Shown here: positions 33,316 through 36,294 of the stretch, piece by piece
How positions within the stretch are numbered: the first letter of the stretch is position 1
Layout: the number at the start of each line of letters is the position of its first letter
From: Shewanella sp. MBTL60-007
Lineage (GTDB): Bacteria; Pseudomonadota; Gammaproteobacteria; Enterobacterales; Shewanellaceae
Length of the DNA: 36,294 nt
NCBI RefSeq assembly: GCF_019654915.1
Contig: NZ_BPET01000061.1
Coordinates: 1-36,294, forward strand
Direction: 5' to 3'
The notes under the pieces: model-generated
Told to the model about the DNA's origin: nothing
Seen by the model: the letters and a program-made list of their open reading frames with translations, nothing else
Database searches by the model: none
Position numbers and translations under genes: made by a program

Positions 33316-33641
33316 TAGCCCCACCAAATATCGTAAAGCTCGCCGATTTCGAGATCAGATACAGGTTGGCTAGCGAAGAATGCCTTAACTGCAGCTCTAT
33401 TTTCTTCGGTACATTTGCCGATAGCTTGAGTCGCGATAATGCCTTCCCATTCTTTGTGTCCACCGCCGTGGTAGCCTAGAGCGTTAGGCTCGATAACTTC
33501 ATCGATAAATTGATCAACAATTGCATCAATTTGCTCTTCAGTTACAGAGTCATTAAAGGTCCAGTTAACGTCAAACCCAAACTCTTGGAACTCATCTACG
33601 CGTAATTTTTTACGTAAGCGACGACTACGGTTTGCTGCCAT
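33315..33641 (-). CDS. yggL: YggL, 50S ribosome-associated protein (DUF469)
   Basis: This is a small protein of 108 residues, the same length as E. coli YggL, which has been reported to bind the 50S ribosomal subunit. The basic N-terminus MAANRSRRLRKKLRVDEF and the domain containing FGFDVNWTF and HKEWEGIIAT are characteristic. ATG 33641 is chosen over an upstream codon because AGGAGA lies 6 nt before it and the protein then matches the family start. Its stop overlaps the glsB start, so both are made from one message. It lies 52 bp downstream of trmB. Confidence 0.93.
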   Translation of the reverse strand: MAANRSRRLRKKLRVDEFQEFGFDVNWTFNDSVTEEQIDAIVDQFIDEVIEPNALGYHGGGHKEWEGIIATQAIGKCTEENRAAVKAFFASQPVSDLEIGELYDIWWG

Positions 33642-33693
33642 GGTTGTTCTCCTAAAAAACAATATTTAAAGTAAACAAGAATATATTTAGCGT

Positions 33694-34407
33694 TTATATA
33701 CGCTCAAACATAAGATCCCAAACACCGTGACCTAAACGATGGCCGCGAGCTTCAAATTTGGTCAAAGGTCTATGTTCTGGACGCTCTACCACATCGCCAG
33801 TTGCTGACTGGTTTTTATAACCAGGCGCTGCATTCATCACTTCTAGCATATGCTCACTGTAGTTTTCCCAGTCTGTTGCCAGATGGAACACACCGCCCAC
33901 TTTAAGCTTACTGCGGATCAATTCAGCAAAAGGTGCCTGAACGATACGACGCTTATGGTGACGCTTTTTATGCCAAGGATCTGGGAAGAACAACTGTACA
34001 CGTGCCAAGCTGCCTTCTGCGATGCTGTTTTCTAGTACTTCAATCGCATCATGATGATAAACGCGTAGGTTAGTCACACCCGCTTCGGCAGCATCTGCCA
34101 AGCAAGCACCAACACCTGGTTTATGAACTTCGATGCCGATAAAGTTTAATTCTGGTGCTGCCTTCGCCATCTCAACGAGTGATGCGCCCATGCCAAAGCC
34201 GATCTCTAAAATCGTATCCGCTTCACGACCAAAGACTTCGACTAGATCGATTGGTTCTGGAGTATAATCTAGACCCATAATTGGCCATTGCTGCTCCATC
34301 GCTTGAGCTTGACCTTTAGTTAGGCGCCCCTCTCTCAATACAAAGCTTCTTACTTTGCGAAGGTATTTACCTTCTTCATTGAATTCAGCGGTTGTTACGT
34401 CGCTCAT
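33694..34407 (-). CDS. trmB: tRNA (guanine-N7)-methyltransferase
   Basis: TrmB makes m7G at position 46 in the variable loop of many tRNAs using SAM. The 237-residue protein has the SAM motif LEIGFGMG (67-74), FIGIEVHKPGVG (89-100), the RNA-binding signature FFPDPWHKKRHHKRRI (140-155) and the C-terminal TKFEARG. GAGGG precedes ATG 34407. It leads the trmB-yggL-glsB unit and is divergent from mutY, exactly as in E. coli. Confidence 0.96.
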   Translation of the reverse strand: MSDVTTAEFNEEGKYLRKVRSFVLREGRLTKGQAQAMEQQWPIMGLDYTPEPIDLVEVFGREADTILEIGFGMGASLVEMAKAAPELNFIGIEVHKPGVGACLADAAEAGVTNLRVYHHDAIEVLENSIAEGSLARVQLFFPDPWHKKRHHKRRIVQAPFAELIRSKLKVGGVFHLATDWENYSEHMLEVMNAAPGYKNQSATGDVVERPEHRPLTKFEARGHRLGHGVWDLMFERI

Positions 34408-34698
34408 TTTCGCCCTCGCTTTAAGCCTGCTCTCGCATAAGACAGCTATTATTTAAAAAAAGAAAGGCATTATCCAAAGTTAGACCTTCAGTGCAAGCCT
34501 TATTGTGGCGAAATTATACCAATAATCTCAGTTTGTGCGAGCTGCAGCTGCACTTTGCCCGCAAATAACTGGGTTTTCAGCTCAAATATCGCACTTATCC
34601 TCTATATCAGCTGCAGAGCAGATCGTGTAGAGGCCTACTAGGGTATAAAGCGCAATTGTTGCCTTGTTAATCACCAAGGCTAAAGTTACACTGCGCCG
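34408..34698. other. Divergent control region of trmB and mutY
   Basis: This 291-bp gap must hold both promoters. A TTATACCAAT word is at 34515-34524 and overlapping CAGCTGC/GCAGCTG palindromes lie at about 34540-34552. No regulator site could be named and no gene was seen. Confidence 0.4.
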
Positions 34699-35763
34699 AT
34701 GAAAACTACCGCTTCCTTTTCAACACGAATTATTAATTGGTACGACACATTCGGTCGTAAACAGCTCCCTTGGCAAATCGCTAAAACCCCATATAAAGTG
34801 TGGATTTCAGAGATCATGCTACAGCAGACCCAAGTTGCTACCGTTATCCCCTATTTCGAAAAATTTATCGCGCGATTCCCAGACATCGATGCTTTAGCGA
34901 GCGCCGAGCAAGACGAAGTGCTACATTACTGGACAGGCCTTGGTTATTACGCTCGTGCACGAAACCTGCATAAAGCCGCCCAAACAATGCAGTCACAGTT
35001 TAGTGGTGAGTTTCCAACTGACTTCGATGACGTATTAGCATTACCAGGGATCGGGCGCTCAACAGCAGGGGCAGTATTGTCTTTATCCCTTGGACTTAAC
35101 TTCCCTATTCTCGATGGCAACGTTAAGCGTGTTTTAGCGCGACATGGCGCAATCGAAGGCTGGCCGGGTAAAAAGCCTGTCGAGCAGGCGCTCTGGCAAT
35201 TAACGGAAAAGCTAACTCCGGCTAAAGATATCCAGAAATATAATCAAGCTATGATGGATATTGGAGCGACAGTATGTACTAGATCTAAACCTAACTGTGC
35301 TCAATGCCCTGTCGCCATCGACTGTAAAGCACAGTTAAGCGGTCGTCAGAGTGAATTTCCGGGAAAAAAACCAAAGAAAACCATCCCTGAAAAATCAGCT
35401 TGGCTATTAGTCATTGAAGAAAGTCATCGAGTACAACTAGAAAAGCGTCCCCCAGCAGGTATTTGGGGAGGACTCTGGTGTTTTCCCCAGTTCAATCAGC
35501 GCCATGAATTAGATAGCTATATTAAAGATAAACAACTGAAGGTAGTGTCTGAGCAAGAGCTCACTGGTTTTAGACATACTTTTAGCCACTTTCACCTCGA
35601 TGTCCAGCCTGTACTCGTGCGTGCAAGTGGAGATAGCGATAATCAGATCATGGAACAAACATCCACTGTCTGGTATAACTTAACTCATCCACCTAAAGTT
35701 GGTTTAGCCTCGGCTACCGAGCGAATTTTGGCCGACTTAGGTTCTGTATTAAATAAGGAGTAA
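34699..35763 (+). CDS. mutY: MutY, A/G-specific adenine DNA glycosylase
   Basis: MutY removes adenine paired with 8-oxoguanine, blocking G-to-T mutations. The 354-residue protein has the catalytic Glu38 in SEIMLQQTQV, the helix-hairpin-helix LPGIGRSTAGAV (115-126), catalytic Asp139 in ILDGNVKRV and a [4Fe-4S] loop with Cys193, Cys200, Cys203 and Cys209 (C-X6-C-X2-C-X5-C). The C-terminal domain (about 230-354) is NUDIX-like and reads 8-oxoG. The ribosome binding site of yggX (AAGGAG) lies inside its last codons, so the two are cotranscribed. Confidence 0.96.
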   Translation: MKTTASFSTRIINWYDTFGRKQLPWQIAKTPYKVWISEIMLQQTQVATVIPYFEKFIARFPDIDALASAEQDEVLHYWTGLGYYARARNLHKAAQTMQSQFSGEFPTDFDDVLALPGIGRSTAGAVLSLSLGLNFPILDGNVKRVLARHGAIEGWPGKKPVEQALWQLTEKLTPAKDIQKYNQAMMDIGATVCTRSKPNCAQCPVAIDCKAQLSGRQSEFPGKKPKKTIPEKSAWLLVIEESHRVQLEKRPPAGIWGGLWCFPQFNQRHELDSYIKDKQLKVVSEQELTGFRHTFSHFHLDVQPVLVRASGDSDNQIMEQTSTVWYNLTHPPKVGLASATERILADLGSVLNKE

Positions 35764-35765
35764 TC

Positions 35766-36044
35766 ATGGCTCGCACAGTAAACTGCGTGTATTTAAACAA
35801 AGAAGCAGAAGGCCTAGGTTTTCAGCTCTACCCTGGCGAATTAGGAAAGCGTATTTTCGATAATATTAGTAAAGAAGCCTGGGCACTTTGGCAGTCAAAG
35901 CAGACCATGTTGATCAACGAAAAGAAACTTAACATGATGAATGTCGATGACCGTAAGTTTCTTGAAGAGCAGATGGTAAACTTTCTATTTGAAGGTAAAG
36001 AAGTTGAAATTGAGGGTTATGTGCCTCAAAAAGATGACGAGTAA
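35766..36044 (+). CDS. yggX: YggX, Fe(II)-trafficking and oxidative stress protein
   Basis: This is a small cytoplasmic protein of 92 residues that protects iron-sulfur clusters from oxidative damage and limits free iron. It has the family opening ARTVNCVYLNKEAEGLGFQ with the conserved Cys7, then YPGELGKRIFDNISKEAW and INEKKLNMMN. It starts two bases after the mutY stop and its ribosome binding site is within mutY. Pairing it with mutY, which carries an iron-sulfur cluster, is conserved in E. coli and fits its role. A strong terminator follows. Confidence 0.95.
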   Translation: MARTVNCVYLNKEAEGLGFQLYPGELGKRIFDNISKEAWALWQSKQTMLINEKKLNMMNVDDRKFLEEQMVNFLFEGKEVEIEGYVPQKDDE

Positions 36045-36081
36045 GATTAAGACTCGAAACTTTTAATATGAACCGACAAAG

Positions 36082-36110
36082 GCGTCGCCTAAAATTAATT
36101 TAGGTGGCGC
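36082..36110 (+). terminator. Intrinsic terminator after yggX
   Basis: GCGTCGCCTAAA (36082-36093) pairs with TTTAGGTGGCGC (36099-36110) with two G-U pairs and is followed by TTTTTT. It ends the mutY-yggX unit. Confidence 0.92.
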
Positions 36111-36294
36111 TTTTTTGTTTAGTTTGTACTAAGCAGTTCAAAAGTAAGGCTCCCATCAACTCTCCACAAGCTCATAATATCGATGAATCGAGATAACACT
36201 CTCACCTCGCCTCATCCATTAATTAAAACTTTTAGCCGTTCATCGGCCAACAAGCTGCCGATAACGGCGGCTTTAATTGAGTTTTAGCTAGTAT

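Noticed and set aside
36183..36287. Short frame of 34 codons after the yggX terminator
   Set aside because: It has no ribosome binding site and no recognisable product, and it is too short and close to the window edge to support.

Overview
The window looks like a chromosomal stretch from a marine gammaproteobacterium of the genus Shewanella or a close relative. This is inference: the protein sequences read as Shewanella-like, PilT and PilU sit side by side, and the gene order is characteristic. No rRNA, tRNA, CRISPR array, insertion sequence or prophage was found. All genes but a few small or peripheral ones look intact.

Region 1 (1-4500) is a phosphate-scavenging block on the + strand: two tandem PhoA-family alkaline phosphatases, the first predicted to be periplasmic and the second a lipoprotein, then an exported protein of unknown function. 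A three-repeat Pho-box-like array with an 11-nt period lies upstream of the first gene and suggests PhoB control. Region 2 (4500-13000) is a mosaic of accessory metabolism and envelope genes: threonine aldolase, a TRIC/UPF0126 membrane protein, an MscS channel with an OmpA-like partner, a TonB-dependent receptor with a CRP-like site, a PACE efflux protein divergent from a LysR regulator, a DUF4136 lipoprotein, and a small membrane protein behind a strong Fur box.

Region 3 (13200-23000) matches the Escherichia coli yqgE-yqgF-yggR-yggS-yggT-yggU-rdgB-hemW neighbourhood. It also carries yciH, hemH and pilU. pilT-pilU run on the minus strand and diverge from yggS-proC-yggT-yggU-DUF4426-rdgB-hemW. 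Region 4 (23100-31100) is an accessory insertion in that backbone: a DUF885 metallopeptidase-like protein, a TDT-family transporter, a small secreted orphan, a 669-residue orphan and an orphan LysR regulator. Most of the repeats and unexplained hairpins of the window are here. Region 5 (31370-36050) returns to the conserved backbone with yggN, glsB, yggL and trmB (minus), then mutY-yggX (plus).

No clearly new multi-gene system (defence, secretion or biosynthetic) is visible. The best leads are the Pho-box array with its uncharacterised third gene, a hairpin that would hide the ribosome binding site of the DUF885 gene, a Fur-controlled four-helix membrane protein, a possible structured RNA before yciH, a strong orphan hairpin at 26619-26665, and the 669-residue protein of unknown function.
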